This document shows, one piece after another, positions 25,708-38,566 of a stretch of 64,000 bases of DNA. The notes beneath the pieces were generated by a model that saw nothing but the letters and a program-made list of their open reading frames with translations, was not told where the DNA came from and made no database searches. Where the stretch lies: positions 126,001-190,000 of the forward strand of contig JACVTC010000070.1 of NCBI GenBank assembly GCA_016946835.1. The letters run 5' to 3'. Source of the stretch: Neocallimastix lanati (nom. inval.). Lineage: Eukaryota; Neocallimastigomycota; Neocallimastigomycetes; Neocallimastigales; Neocallimastigaceae. The position numbers and the translations under genes were made by a program. Position 1 is the stretch's first letter. The number at the start of each line of letters is the position of its first letter.

Positions 25708-28700
25708 TTTGTTGTTGTTGCTGTTATTATTATTATTATTATTAATATTGATCCATAATTGGTTTATATATTATATAAAATACTATAAGTAACTAACAAT
25801 TTATTTTATTTTTGTATTATATTTAATATATGTGAATTATTAATATTTAATACTATATATATTACAAATAATAATATCAAAATAACTTAAATTAAAAAAT
25901 AATATTAAAAATAGATTTAATCGATTAGCATGGGGAACAAGTAGTGATCGCTCAAAACCATATGGTATTTTAGCTTCTGGAATGGAGAATGGTGATTTAG
26001 AATTTTGGAATCCACAAGGAATTATAAATGGTGATGCAAATGCACTTTTAATGAGGCATTCAATGCATAGTGGACCAGTTCGCGGTTTAGATTTCAATCC
26101 ATTCCAGGGCAATTTATTAGCTTCTAGTTCAAGTGATGGAGAAGTAATTATTAAATTTTATAGATAGATATATATTAATTTAATTGTTATATTAACTAAA
26201 TATATATTATATTAAATCATAACATAACCTTTAATACATAATGTATTTATTGTTTATTTATTTATTTTATTTTATTTTTTACAATGTGTTTATTAATAAT
26301 ATTATTAAAATCAAAAGTTATTCATCTGGGATTTAAACAATCCAACAAAACCATATTCCCCAGGTTCAAAATCTCAAAAATTAGAAGATGTTACTAGTGT
26401 TTCATGGAATAGAAAATTTTCATATATTTTAGCAAGTACCAGTAATAATGGTAATACTGTTGTATGGGATTTAAGAAATAGAAAGGAAATTATTTGTCTT
26501 CAACATCCATTAGGTCGTAGACCAATTACATCTGTTACATGGAATCCAGATGAAGTAAGTATAAATATTCTAATAATAAATTATTAATTAATATTCTTAT
26601 TATTATACATAATTTCTATTTGTTCATTTATATCTTTATATTATTCTTCCTATTATGGAATATTTAAAATAAAAAATTTTTAATGATTTTTTTATTTAAA
26701 AAATTGTTGTAACTGTAGTCAACTCAATTTATCGTTTCATCTGATGATGATAGCTCACCAATCATTCATTTATGGGATTTACGTAATGCCAGAGCTCCAA
26801 AGATGGTAAGTAATTATATATTATTATTAATAATAATATGCTGTTGTAGTTATTGTAGTTTTTTAAAGTGTCATTAAATATTAAATATAACTAAAAATTA
26901 TTTTCTTTTTTTTTTTATGATATAACATATTAAAATTATTCTTTTATTTTCAAATGAAACAATGACAAAAATTAAATTGTGAATAATAAAATAAAACTAA
27001 ATTAATGAATTAAATAAAACGAAATAAAATAAATGAATAAAAAAAAAAATAAAAACTCAAACTAAACAACACAACACTACACAAAAACAAAAACAAAAAA
27101 AAAAAGGGATTACAAGGACATACTAAGGGTGTTCTTTCAGTTTCATGGTGTCCAAAGGATTCCGAATTATTATTAAGTGCTGGTAAAGATAATAGAACTA
27201 TTTGTTGGAATCCATTAACAGGTGAAATGATTGGTGAATTTGAAAGATGTGACAATTGGACTTTTGATGCCCAATGGAATTACAGAAATCCAGATTACGT
27301 TAGTGTTTGTAGTTATGATGGAAGTGTTAAACTTTTTTCATTACAATCAAATTCTACTGAAGACACTAATCCACAAAATAGTAATACACAACAAATAAAT
27401 AATGATCCATTCAATATTGACAATAAAATGGATAGTCAAACTTCATTTTCATTAAAGCAACCCCCAAAATGGTATAAAAGACCGGTTGGTGCTGTTTGGA
27501 CATTCGGAGGAAAACTTGTTATGTTCAATGAAAAGCAAACACATTCAATTCAATTATCACAACAACAAGGACAACCTAATCAACAAATTAAAAATCCTTC
27601 TGTCACCATTAAAAAAGTTGTTACCGAACCAACTTTTGTTCACAATGTAAATAAGTTAGATGCAGCTGAAAAGGAAGCTTCATTTGAAACCTATATGAAT
27701 TATTGTGATGAAAAAATCAAAGATCTTAATGCTGATCCAAAAGCAGATGCTCAAGAAAAAACAATTTGGTCTTTCTTAAAGGTTATGTTTGATAAATCTC
27801 CTAGAGAAAAAATGTTAGAATTTTTAGGTTTTGAAAGATCGCAACTTAATCAAGATGAACTTGTTGCTATGTTAAGAAGATTAAATATTGAACCAAGCTT
27901 ACCACCAAAGTCACCAGAACCAGAATCTCTAGTTCCAGCCGTGGAAGCTCAATCTGTTGAAACTCCTGCTGTCACTAATCAAGGCAATGAGGGGCTTTTC
28001 GGAACATCCGAAGGTCAACAAAATTCTTTCTATGAAAATATGACTCCAGCTGAACCAACTGCACCTGTTGAAGCTACTTCAGCGCCATCTGAAGTTAAGC
28101 AAGAAATAACTATTGCTGAAGATTCAATTAAACTTTTCCCTAATGGTCAGACTAATGAATCCGATTCAGAATCTATTATTGATTCAATGATTATTAAATA
28201 TCTTTTAATTGGTGACTTTGATTCTGCTGTTCAACTTTGTTTCACTACTAACCGTTTAGCTGATGCATTAATCATGGCTATCTGTGGTAGTCCAGAACTT
28301 TTAGCAAAGGCACGCAAAGAATTTTTTAAAAGAAAGAGGGATGAAAAGGTTTATATGGCCGTTCTTGAAAATATTGCAAATGGCCATGTAAAAGAAATGA
28401 TAAGCGCTATTAACTTAAATGATTCGATGGAAAAAGGTTCCTGGAAGGATATTATGGCTCTTATTTGTACTTATGCCAAAATGGACGAATTTGCTAGTCT
28501 TTGTGGATCCCTTGGCAAAAAATTAGAGCAAAGAATTAAACAAAATCTTACACATGATCTCAAAGATGCCGAAGAAACAAAATTAGCCACAGTTCTTTGT
28601 TATTTAGCTGCCGGTGAATTGGATAAAGTTGTAGAAATATGGTTATCTGAAAAGAATGCTGCTGATTATACTTTAACCAAGCTTTCCGGATATTCTGAAT

Positions 28701-30328
28701 ATGCTAGTAAAATTCAAAGATTAATTGAACGAGTTACCATTTTAAGAAAAGCTATTTCCTTTATTGATACAGAATTTGTTAACAACACTCCAGAAAGAAA
28801 TGGACAATTCGCATTACATAAACTTTATGAAAAATATGCTGAATATGCTGAAATATTAGTAAACCAAGGAAAGTTAGATGAAGCATGGACATTCTTAGAA
28901 TTAATTCCTGAATCCTTCCAATTCTGGGGATCAGAGTTAGTTCAAAGTCTTCGTGATCGTATCTTCCGTAATGGTAATTATAGTGTACCAGATGGTCGAC
29001 AACCACCACAACCTCCATTTGAAATAACAGATATAACTTACGTACCACAACAGCAAGTACAACCACAAATGAATGCTTATATGAATAACACCTCCACTGC
29101 ATATGGAACCACACAATATGGTACAAATATAGCCACGAATACTGCAACAAGTTATGGAACTACTGGATATATAAATCCTTATGCTACCACTGCTACTTCT
29201 TCATATCAATCAAATAATTTATATTACAATAATACTACAAATAATACCATGACTTCTCCATACATGCCATATAATACAGCACCAACATCTACTGCAACTA
29301 CTAATAATTACTATAATAATGGATACAATAATTATAACAGTAATCAATTAACTAGCCCATTACCAAAACCAAATACCATAACTACTCCAAAAATTACTCA
29401 ACCAGCATTATATGGTAATACTACTAATAATAATAATATTTACGGAACAAATATGGCTGCTACTAGTGCCCCTACTAGTCGTAACGATTTTGTTCCTCCA
29501 CCACCAACAATTTATGGTACTAATACCAATACATTAACCAGTCCAATGCCAAAAGCTAATACAATAACCACACCAAAAATGGTGCCACCTCCATATGGAG
29601 GTACCACTTCTAATACTAATATTTATGGTAACAATTTAGGTGTTACAAATTCAACAGCTACTGCAACTACTTCGGCAACAACTACTACCACACGTAATGA
29701 TTTCACTCCACCACCTCTTCCAAATATTTATGGTCTTAGTAGTGCTACTGGTACTAGTGGATTTAATAGTCTACCAACTATTAGTAATTCCTTAAGTGGT
29801 AAGCCAATGCCTGAGACGAAACCACATGCAGCACCTATGGCTTCACCAATGATGAATCAAAGACAAATGCAAATGCAGCCATCAATGTATGGTATGCCAC
29901 CACAACAAAATCAAATGAATCCAGTTGTTCCAGCAAAACCAGTGGAGCAACCACCAGCAAAACCAAGATACCCAGAAGGTGATCGTTCTCATATTCCAGA
30001 GGAATATAAAGGTATTGAAGGTTCCTTAACAAAGGTATTAGAATATGCTACTCAATGTGGTGGTAATCAGCGTATCTTAGATGATGCCAAAAAGAAATTT
30101 AACGCATTCTACGATCAATTAAATAATGATGATATCTCAGATAAAGCTGCCTTAAACCGTTTGGTTGATTTATGTAAGGCTCTTGATATTAATGATTTAA
30201 TGACTGCTCAATCCATTAACATGGAATTAATGACTACTAAGTTCGAGGTAATAGGTCATGTTCTTCAATGCATTAAGCGTTTATTAGATATATTAACCAG
30301 AGCATATGTAAATCAAGGCGGTTATTAG
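25420..30328 (+). CDS. SEC31: SEC31, outer coat subunit of COPII vesicles
   Basis: Forms the outer COPII cage with SEC13 at ER exit sites and stimulates SAR1 GTPase. Five exons: 25420-25628, 25915-26143, 26318-26554, 26719-26805, 27107-30328, giving 1327 residues, the usual Sec31 length. The start MKIRQVNRTATMAWSSGQ matches the family opening (RTATxAWS). Residues 1-335 form WD40 blades (LFIWDLNN, TVVWDLRNR, IHLWDLRNA, TICWNPLTG). About 370-900 is the helical ancestral coatomer element, starting with the RPVGAVWTFGGKL segment. About 905-1215 is low-complexity Pro/Thr/Asn/Tyr-rich (repeated TSPMPK, PPPTIYG, NIYG), the flexible region that contacts SEC23/SAR1. About 1215-1327 is a C-terminal helical domain (EEYKGIEGSLTKVLEYA). 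All introns are in the WD40 part. The last intron has an A-rich rather than pyrimidine-rich stretch before its AG. Confidence 0.95.
25636..25745. repeat. (ATT)n microsatellite in SEC31 intron 1
   Basis: About 22 ATT units, interrupted by GTTGTTGTTGCTGTT, then more ATT. Confidence 0.9.
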
Positions 30329-30959
30329 AAATTGATGGAAATTAAATATAATTTTCTTATTCAGAAAGAAAAAGATATATATATTAAAGTAAAGAAAAAT
30401 GATAGAATTGAATTTAAATGCTTTTCTAATTATTGTTTTTATTTTCATTTCTTTAAAAAAGAAAAGGCTAAAATACGCATGTATTAATAATAAACTCTAA
30501 ATAAAAAAAAATAAAATAAAATAATAAAAAGGTATAAAACACAAATAATAATAATAATAATAATAAAATAAATAAATAAATAATTATTAAAATAAAAATT
30601 TTTAAAAAATTACAGAAATTAAATAAAAAAATAATAATAATAATAATAATAAAAATAATAATAATAATAAATATATACTTTTTACAATAATAAAAAATAA
30701 TAATATATAATAGCAAAAGCAATATATAATATAATAAATATAAAAATAAAACTAATAATAATTATAATGAGCTACACATTAATATTAATTTTTTACTAAT
30801 TTATTCCCTGTATTAAGTATTAAATAATTGTATCTTTTTATATATATATTTTTTTTCTATATTTTAACTTATATGCCATGAAATTTCTAGTTATTATATT
30901 TTATTTTATTTTTATTTAAGCATTATTATTTTAATCAATGAAAAAAAAATTTGTAAATG

Positions 30960-30991
<32 letters not shown>

Positions 30992-31690
30992 ATATTATTT
31001 ATAAAACTATATGTCAACTATATTATGTAAAATTTTTATTAATCTTAATTTATTAATTAATAATTGATAATCAATAATTAATAATTAATGATAATAAATT
31101 ATAAATTAAGGAAAGTTCATTTTAAAATAATTTTTGTGAAATAATTTTATTTAAATATAAACTACTTTTTGAAATCCATGATATATTGTAAATATTATTT
31201 ATTTTTCTTAATTTTTTGAAATTTCTTTCATTAGTTGAAAAAAAAAAAAATAAATAATGATAATAAAATATTTTAAAATTAATTTCTGTATAATATTTTT
31301 GAATTACTGTTAATATTTTTTTATTTATATATATTTGTAAATAAAAAACTTTTTTTTTTTTAGAAACTTTAATTTTAATATTATTTAAATATTTTTAATT
31401 ATAAATTATTTCAATTATTTTACGATATTTAATGATAATCAAATAAATAAAAATTTAAATAAAAAATATATTTATTTTTATTTTTAATTATAAATTATAA
31501 TAAAAAAATGATATAATTTTTTTTTAATTTTGTTCAATATATAATTAAATTTTAAAAGATATTTAATTATTATTTAGAAAAAAATATTAAAAATTTAATA
31601 CAAAACGTATTTTCTTAATGTAAAATTTATATATAATCAATTTTTACAATTATACTGGTATTATATGATAACAATATAAATTACCTATTA
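30329..31690. other. Intergenic between SEC31 and P1
   Basis: No gene seen. TAA-type microsatellites at about 30548-30670 and a TA run at 30960-30990 follow SEC31. The right end leads into the P1 promoter. Confidence 0.65.
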
Positions 31691-31724
31691 AATGATTGGC
31701 TATTTTTTTGTAATGATTGGCTAT
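31691..31724. promoter_or_regulatory. Two identical inverted CCAAT boxes, 21 bp apart
   Basis: AATGATTGGCTAT occurs at 31691-31703 and again at 31712-31724, exactly two helical turns apart, 110-143 bp before the P1 start codon. ATTGG is the reverse of CCAAT, the site of the NF-Y/HAP complex. A duplicated site on the same face of the helix in front of a highly expressed ribosomal gene is a plausible activator element. Confidence 0.6.
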
Positions 31725-31833
31725 TATTGATTTTCTCGAAAGGTTAGTTTTTTTTTTCAAAAAAATTAAAAAGTATGATTGTATAAAAATTTTTTGTTCC
31801 TTCTCGCATAATATAATTAAAATTGAGATTAAC

Positions 31834-32677
31834 ATGTCTACTCAAGAAACCGCTCTTGTTTACGCTGCTTTAATTTGCCAAGACTCTGACGTCGAAATTA
31901 CTGTATGTTTTTAAAATTATTTAATAGAATTTATTTAAGTTGTGTAAAAGTTTAATTGATTTGTTAGAAATAAAAATTAAAAATGGCTTGTATAATAGAA
32001 TCCAAATAATAATTCAAAACGGAAATTTTAAAATGAAGAAAATTATATTTAAAAAGCAAAATGATAGCATACATATTTATAATTATTAAATAAATTATAA
32101 AATAATTAAATCAAATATTTATGCGAGAAATATATTTTAGTAGATGATAAATTGAAAAGAGAAATTATATGAAATTTTAATCTTTGAGATAGAACAAAAA
32201 ATAACAAATAATATATTTTAAAAAATAATAGGCTCAAAACCTTTCTAGTCTCCTTAAGGCTGCCAATGTTGAAGTTAATGAAGTTTACTCTAACATCTTC
32301 GCTAAGGCCTTAAACGGTGCTGATGTTGCTGGTTTCATTGAAAAGCTCGCCGTTGGTAAATATTAATTTAAATAAAAAAAGATCAAAATTTTATATAATA
32401 GATTTATAATACTAAGTATTAATTAAAAATTAAAATTGTAAAAATAGCTGCTCCAGCTGCCGGTGCTGCTGCTCCAGCTGCTGCTGGTGGTGATGCTCCA
32501 GCCGAAGAAGCTAAACAAGAAGAAGAAGAAGAAGAAGAATCCGACAGTGACATGGGTTTCGGTAAATTTAAATAATTAATTAAAGATAATAAAAATAGTT
32601 CTTTTCTTTTAAAACTTTATTAATTAAATTATAATATATATTAATAAATAATAAAAATTATAGGTCTTTTCGATTAG
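31834..32677 (+). CDS. RPLP1: 60S acidic ribosomal stalk protein P1
   Basis: Component of the ribosomal stalk that recruits and activates elongation factors. Four exons: 31834-31902, 32232-32355, 32448-32561, 32664-32677, GT-AG throughout, giving 106 residues, as expected for P1. The N-terminal helical dimerisation domain begins MSTQETALVYAALICQDSDV and continues with SSLLKAANVEVNEVYSNIF. An Ala/Gly/Pro hinge and a Glu run follow, then the hallmark tail SDSDMGFGLFD, here split by the last intron so that the final exon codes only for GLFD. P1 is preferred over P2 because of the N-terminal sequence. Likely highly expressed; codons are less AT-biased than in neighbouring genes. Confidence 0.95.
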
Positions 32678-33376
32678 ATAATTTAAAGTACTTAAATGAT
32701 CGAAAAATAATCAAATCAATAAAGTATATAATCATAACAAAAAAAAGTGTTATTGGAACATAAGATTCAATTGTTTATATTATTTAATTATAGATTTGTT
32801 CTATTAAATATAAAAAAGACATAAAGGGAATATTTGGAATTGTTAATTATATTATTCTATAATTGTATGGTTATAATTATATATAAGTAATAGTTTAACT
32901 TCATGAAGTAAATTTTAAAGAAGTTTCTCTTTAAGTTTTTAACGAAGGATGATTTTAAAAATATAGTAGTAAATAGTATTGTATTAAAAAAAACGTAAAA
33001 TTGAAATATAGTAATTTTTAATGGAAGAAACAAAAAGATTAAACAAATAATAAATTGATTTAAAATTAATGATTATTAAATTAAAGTATTGAAATAATTA
33101 CTCCTGTAAATACGTACAATTATTGAAATGTACTTTTTTAATGAGTAGAAATTATATTTATTTATTTCAAAGTATATTTTATAAATTTTTATTAAAAAAA
33201 TATAAAATAATTTAGAAATAGGTTTGATATTATTATTTTTATTGAAAGTTTTGTATCATTGTAAGGTAAATGGAAAAGTATTAATAGATTTTATATTTAC
33301 TTTGTTTACTTTGATTGTAATTTTTAGTTTTGTGTTTTTATTTATTTTTATATAATATTTTTTATATCTTTTTTTC

Positions 33377-33423
<47 letters not shown>

Positions 33424-33544
33424 GAAATTTAGAATAATGGGGAGGATAGGATATAAAAAAATTATAAATTTAAATTTAAACAATGATAGTTAACATAATT
33501 ATTCAGTATAATTTTTTTTTTTTTTTTTATTATGATTATTATAA
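32678..33544. other. Downstream of P1, no gene seen
   Basis: AT-rich spacer with adjoining T and A runs at 33377-33410. The 5' boundary of the LINE lies at or near its right end. Confidence 0.6.
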
Positions 33545-33699
33545 TTGAAGGACAATTACCAGTATCATATAGTTATAATGAAAGGTATTATTTATTATGA
33601 TTGCTTTAATAATTCAATAAATGATGAATCCAGAGAGAGTTTAGTGGACACCACACTATCTATTTTAAAGTTGTTACTTCCAGGTTTTATTATTTATTT

Positions 33700-33702
33700 T
33701 TT

Positions 33703-33761
<59 letters not shown>

Positions 33762-33772
33762 TTATTTTTATT
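33700..33772. repeat. (TTTA)n microsatellite inside LINE copy 1
   Basis: About 17 TTTA units splitting the 5' part of the LINE coding sequence. Confidence 0.85.
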
Positions 33773-34575
33773 TTATTTATTTATTTTTTAAACTTTTATT
33801 TTTATTTTTTAATTTCAATGATCTTAAAAAGGCTCAGCTTTCCACTGCCCTTATTATATCAAGAAACTTTCTCATGAAAAGCATGTTGCATTTTATGAAA
33901 TCAAAAAAAAAAAAAAAATTTTCTTTAAGTCCTAATCTTGAAAACCTTAATGATTTTTTAAATTTGCTTCGTTGAATATAAAAATATATGTGGTAAAGTC
34001 AGGTCAATTTAGTTTTCTATAAAATCAAAAACAATTTCATCAGTCGATAGAATCTGCATGTAATGATTTTCGTAAAACAAAAATGCTAAGGTGTGCTTGG
34101 TTAAAATTAAAGAAGCTATCTCACCCTATATACTCTAATTCTACTTTGTCAAGCGTTTCAAGGGACAAGCAGGGTAACTTTTTTATTTTCTCATTCGGAT
34201 CAATTGAATCGATTTACTGAACATTATAGTGAACTAGCTTCTGATGTTACTCGACAAGATAATAAATACTGGGTAAATTTATTTGGAATTAATTCTAATA
34301 ATAATCCTACTTGGGATATTAATGATCCTATCACTATGGAAGAAATTCAAAACACTGTACTTGATATGAAAAATAATAAAGCTCCTGACCCCTGATGGTT
34401 TTTCCGATTGAATTTTTTAAAAGCCTTTTTAATGAATCTAATTTATCCGATAATTAAGATGATTCTTAAGATATTCACTACTCTGATTGTGCTATATACT
34501 TACTTTCATTATTTAACATAATCTGGGATGGTGATTTCCCTAAAGAATGGAATTCGGCTTCTATAATATCAGTTC

Positions 34576-34576
<1 letters not shown>

Positions 34577-34617
<41 letters not shown>
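34577..34617. repeat. 41-A run within LINE reverse transcriptase
   Basis: Follows GTTCC in the conserved VPKK lysine codons, so it looks like an expansion of a short lysine-coding A tract. It shifts the frame. Confidence 0.85.
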
Positions 34618-34619
<2 letters not shown>

Positions 34620-36476
34620 TCTTTCAGATTGCAATAATTATCATGGTATTTCTCTTATTAATGTTGGCTTAAAAATTATTTCAAAGATTGTTACTAATAG
34701 AATTGCTAAATATGCCCTTGAACATAAATTTGTTAGACCTGAACAATTTGGATTTAGAAATAAAGAAGAATGCATAAGTTTATATATATTTCAATTAGAG
34801 AAATAATGTCAAAGAAGAAAATTTCATGGAAATTTTACTTATCTTGCTTTCCTTGATCTTAAAAAAGCCTATGATTCAGTATCTATCTTTAATATTTTGA
34901 CTAAATTATATTACTTAGGAATTAAAGGTAAATGTCATCTGTTTTTAAGGAACTTTTATCTCTCTTCTAAAGCCCGTGCTTTTTTTAATGGGAATCTCTC
35001 TGAAGAATTTTCGATTAATCGTGGTGATAGACAAGGAAGCCCTCTATCTCCTATTTTGTTTAATTTATTCATTAATGATATACTGGATAATTGTGATTAA
35101 GTATGGTGTATATTTAGATTATCAATATTGTTGTGGTGGACCTTTTGTGGATGATATTGTTTTAGTTGCTCCATCTAAACAAGCTCTTAAGAAAATTTTG
35201 AATAAAGTTTATGAATGGGCTATTAAAAATGAAATGACTTTTGGAATTAATAAGTGTGCTACTCTAGTTGTAAAACCGATTAACTTTTGTTAAACCGATA
35301 AATTTCGAAGATCCATTCTTTCTTTATTGGTAATAACAAATTACCTAAAACTGACAATTATACTTATCTTGGTATTCCTTTTGATGAATCTTTATCATTG
35401 AAACCTATACAATCCAAATTAAACAGTAATTTAAATGTCAAATTAAATTTTGTACTTTCGATTTCTTATTAATAAATCTATTCCTCTCCCATTGAAGAAA
35501 TATGTTTTAATTTCGTTTATTCTTAGTCTTGTTTTATATTATGCTCCTCTCTTTGGTTCAAATAAGAGCAGATGCTCTAAAGCTCAAAAAATTATTAATA
35601 GAGGACTTTATTGGAGTTATGGAATTTAAATCTCGTAATTCTTATGTTAGTCTCTATGAAAATGTTCGTGAATTGAGAATACCTCCTCTTTCAGCTATCT
35701 GTGCTATTTCTCAATTACGCTGCTTTAGAAAATGGAAAAATTCATCATGTATTATTAATCATCTCATTAACAATATTCCTACTACGTCACATTACTCATG
35801 GACTAAAGAATCAAGGACTTTGGATAAGAAATTAAATGGTAAAAAATAAAGTGAAATAAAAAAGTTTTATTGGGAAAGAGATGTCTTCAAACCTTCAAAA
35901 ACTAAAAAAAGCAATTATTTATAAGGAGAATGATTTTGGATTTATTTCAGAAATCAAAAACTTAACATTTCAATATCCTAAGTATCAATTAGGATTCTTT
36001 TGGATTTCTCGAATTAGGTGTGGTTTTAAATTTGACATGAGTATTTCCATTAAAAGAAAAACACTCTCAGAAGATTGCCCTAAATGTTGCCCTTGTTGTG
36101 GTGTTAGTGTACCTAGCTTTTCTCACTGGATCTTTGCCTGTAAAGAATTGGAAAATTACAGAAATTAAATCTTTACCTTTTTCTAGATGAACTCTTTTTG
36201 AAGTTTGCAATGTTAATTGAGCAAAAATTCTTGGATGTTTCTTTAGATTCAGAAAAGGATTATGATAATAATATTTATTAATTTATATTGAGTACTCTTC
36301 TTGGTGGGCGTTCAATATATTCAAAAATTAAAGTTAATGAAGGGGAACAAAAGACAATTAGTTGACAATATTTTTAAACAAAGTTCAACTCCGTCGACTG
36401 TTACCTATTTTGTGGGGATTGTAGAGTTTCTAACAAACGTAATACCATTAGATTGATGATGAAATGGTATTCCGTT

Positions 36477-36484
36477 GAGTCTAT

Positions 36485-36519
<35 letters not shown>

Positions 36520-36798
36520 CAGGGAAGAGAATACACTTCCAAAAACTTTATTAAATTTTATTTTAAAAAATACATATAGGTGAAAAGTACATTAGAAATT
36601 AAAAATAAAAAATTAAAAATAAAAAATAAAAAATAAAAAAGCTCGAAAATACTATGTATTTCGGCAAGTTGTAATATTTTTAAATAAGAAATATTAATTT
36701 TTAAAAATATTATAATTTAAAAAAAAATTTATAAACAATTTTATTCTATATTTTTTTTAATTAATGCTTATTTATGAATATTAAAATGAGTCTATTGA
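36477..36798 (-). mobile_element. 300-bp retroposed insertion nested in LINE copy 1
   Basis: GAGTCTATTGA stands at 36477-36487 and again at 36788-36798. The 300 bp between (36488-36787) are absent from the other LINE copy (between TTCCGTT and GAATCTAC near 63310). The insert starts with a T run of about 30 followed by AGACAGGGAAGAGAATACAC, so on the minus strand it ends in poly(A). Target-site duplication plus poly(A) tail show target-primed insertion of a transcript. It carries no open frame; it could be a SINE, a truncated LINE or a processed piece of a host transcript. Confidence 0.8.
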
Positions 36799-37061
36799 AT
36801 CTACATTTGCCAAGAGCGTCGACGTCTCAATGATAAGGCATGGATTTTCACCTTCTGGTGAAAGATCTGATATAGATTCGTTTGATAACACAAGTACTGA
36901 AATTATTACTCGCAATAATGGACGTGGTGTTATCATCGAGGAATGGGAAAAGTTTGAATCTATTGCTTCTAACGCACTTTTATAATTTTATAATATATAA
37001 TATTTTATTTCATATATTTTATTATTATTAATTAAATAAAGTTTTCTCTAAGTCTAAAAAA

Positions 37062-37878
37062 TAATAAATTATAAATAATAATAATAAATAATCATAATAA
37101 AAAAAATTTTTTTTTAACTATTATTTATTAATTATTATTATAATTTATTATTATTTATTTTATCGTTTAATATTATTATTAAATATTTTATTGGAGTATG
37201 TTTCTATGAAATTTATTAATTTTTTTTTTTTTTTTTTATTATTTTTTATTTTTCATTTATTTATTTTACTAAATCATTTTTTATTATATTATACATTACT
37301 TTGTTAATTATTAATAATAATTTTTTTTTTTATATATATGTATATTAATATTATTAACTTTCATTAATTATTAATAATAATTTTTTTTTTTTTTTTTTAT
37401 ATTAACATTATTAACTTTCATTAATATAGTTTTTATATATATATATATTTTTTTTTTATTTTAAAAAAATAAAAAAAAAAAAAAAAATATTTACACAATC
37501 ATTATATAATTTATATAAATTAATTACAAATTAGTAAATACTTTAATGGTAATAATAATAATAATAATAATAAAATAGAAATAAAATAAAAAATAATTAA
37601 ATAAAAATAAAAAATTACAGAAACTTAAATATGTAATATATTGATACTTTTATTATAAATAAAATAAATATATGATATTAAAAAATGTTATATATATATA
37701 TATTATATTCACAATTTTACTATAGAGGTATAAAGATAAAAAAATAGAATATTTTTTTATAGAAATTTTTTATTTAAATGAAAAAACAAATAAATAAATT
37801 AATAATTAATTAATTAATAATAATAATAATAATTTTATACATAAATATATATATATATAACAAAAAAAATAAAAATAA

Positions 37879-37920
<42 letters not shown>

Positions 37921-37985
37921 GAATTAAAATATAATTATAAAGTTAAAAATGGTAAAATTTATTTAATATCTTATATAATTGTTAG
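37062..37985. other. Intergenic between LINE copy 1 and zinc-finger gene
   Basis: No gene seen. Holds two near-identical stretches of about 50 bp with ATTAACTTTCATTAAT and ATTATTAATAATAATTTTT (about 37309-37360 and 37362-37420), and an A run at 37886-37918. Confidence 0.6.
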
Positions 37986-38535
37986 CTAGTTGGAATTTGT
38001 TGAACTATTATTTTTATCATTTAATATATCTTCATTATTCTTTTTCAATGCAGAATTTTCATTGGATTTATTTAATAATATTTTACAACGTTTAGCTAAG
38101 TGTCGTCTAAATTATTATAATAATTAGTAATTAATAAGTAATAATAATAATACATTATTTAAATATTTATAAAATAGAATAAATTATAAATAAAAACATA
38201 CAGTAATGGGTCTTTCCTTGAAAATTTTTGATTACAATATTCGCAAACAAATTTCCTCTCTTTTGAATGAACTACTTCATGTCTTCGTAATTCATAAATA
38301 CGACAGAATGATTTACCACATTTATCACATATAAAGGGTCTTTCTCTTTTAGGATTATGAATAGCCTGGTGCATTTTTAAATTGAATCTCCTAGAAAATT
38401 CACGTCCACATCCAGGGAAATCACATACATAAAACTTCTTTTTACATTGTTTATTTTTTGTTTCAATAATAACAACTTTAACATGATCTTTACGATAAAA
38501 GCTTTCGTCATTTTCATCATTCGTATTATTATTAC

Positions 38536-38566
<31 letters not shown>

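Larger units (their letters stand above)
33545..37061 (+). mobile_element. Broken LINE (non-LTR retrotransposon), 5'-truncated, copy 1
   Basis: Reverse transcriptase domain in the usual order across several frames: NNKAPDP (34370), EWNSASIISVPKK (34550), NNYHGISLINVG (34640), RPEQFGFR (34735), LAFLDLKKAYDSV (34845), NRGDRQGSPLSPILFNLF (35016), FVDD catalytic box (35144-35155), then NEMTFGINKCATLVV. After the polymerase come YLGIPFDESL and a cysteine/histidine segment (CPKCCPCCGVSVPSFSH, 36080-36130) like the zinc-binding tail of many LINEs. A 3' untranslated part ends AATAAAG...CTAAGTCT plus A-rich tail near 37061. Dead: many stops and frameshifts, a TTTA array at 33705-33770, 41 A inside the polymerase (34577-34617) and a nested insertion (36488-36787). 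No recognisable endonuclease, so the 5' part is missing; the left boundary is approximate. Confidence 0.85.

Noticed and set aside
28779-29150. Long antisense frame within SEC31
   Set aside because: Shadow of the SEC31 coding strand; composition follows the SEC31 codons and it resembles no protein.
30468-30722. Hydrophobic 84-codon minus frame
   Set aside because: Reads through TTA/ATT microsatellites downstream of SEC31; no start context and no similarity to a known protein.
33256-33483. A 75-codon minus frame next to LINE copy 1
   Set aside because: Made of T/A runs; no conserved feature and no homology recognised.
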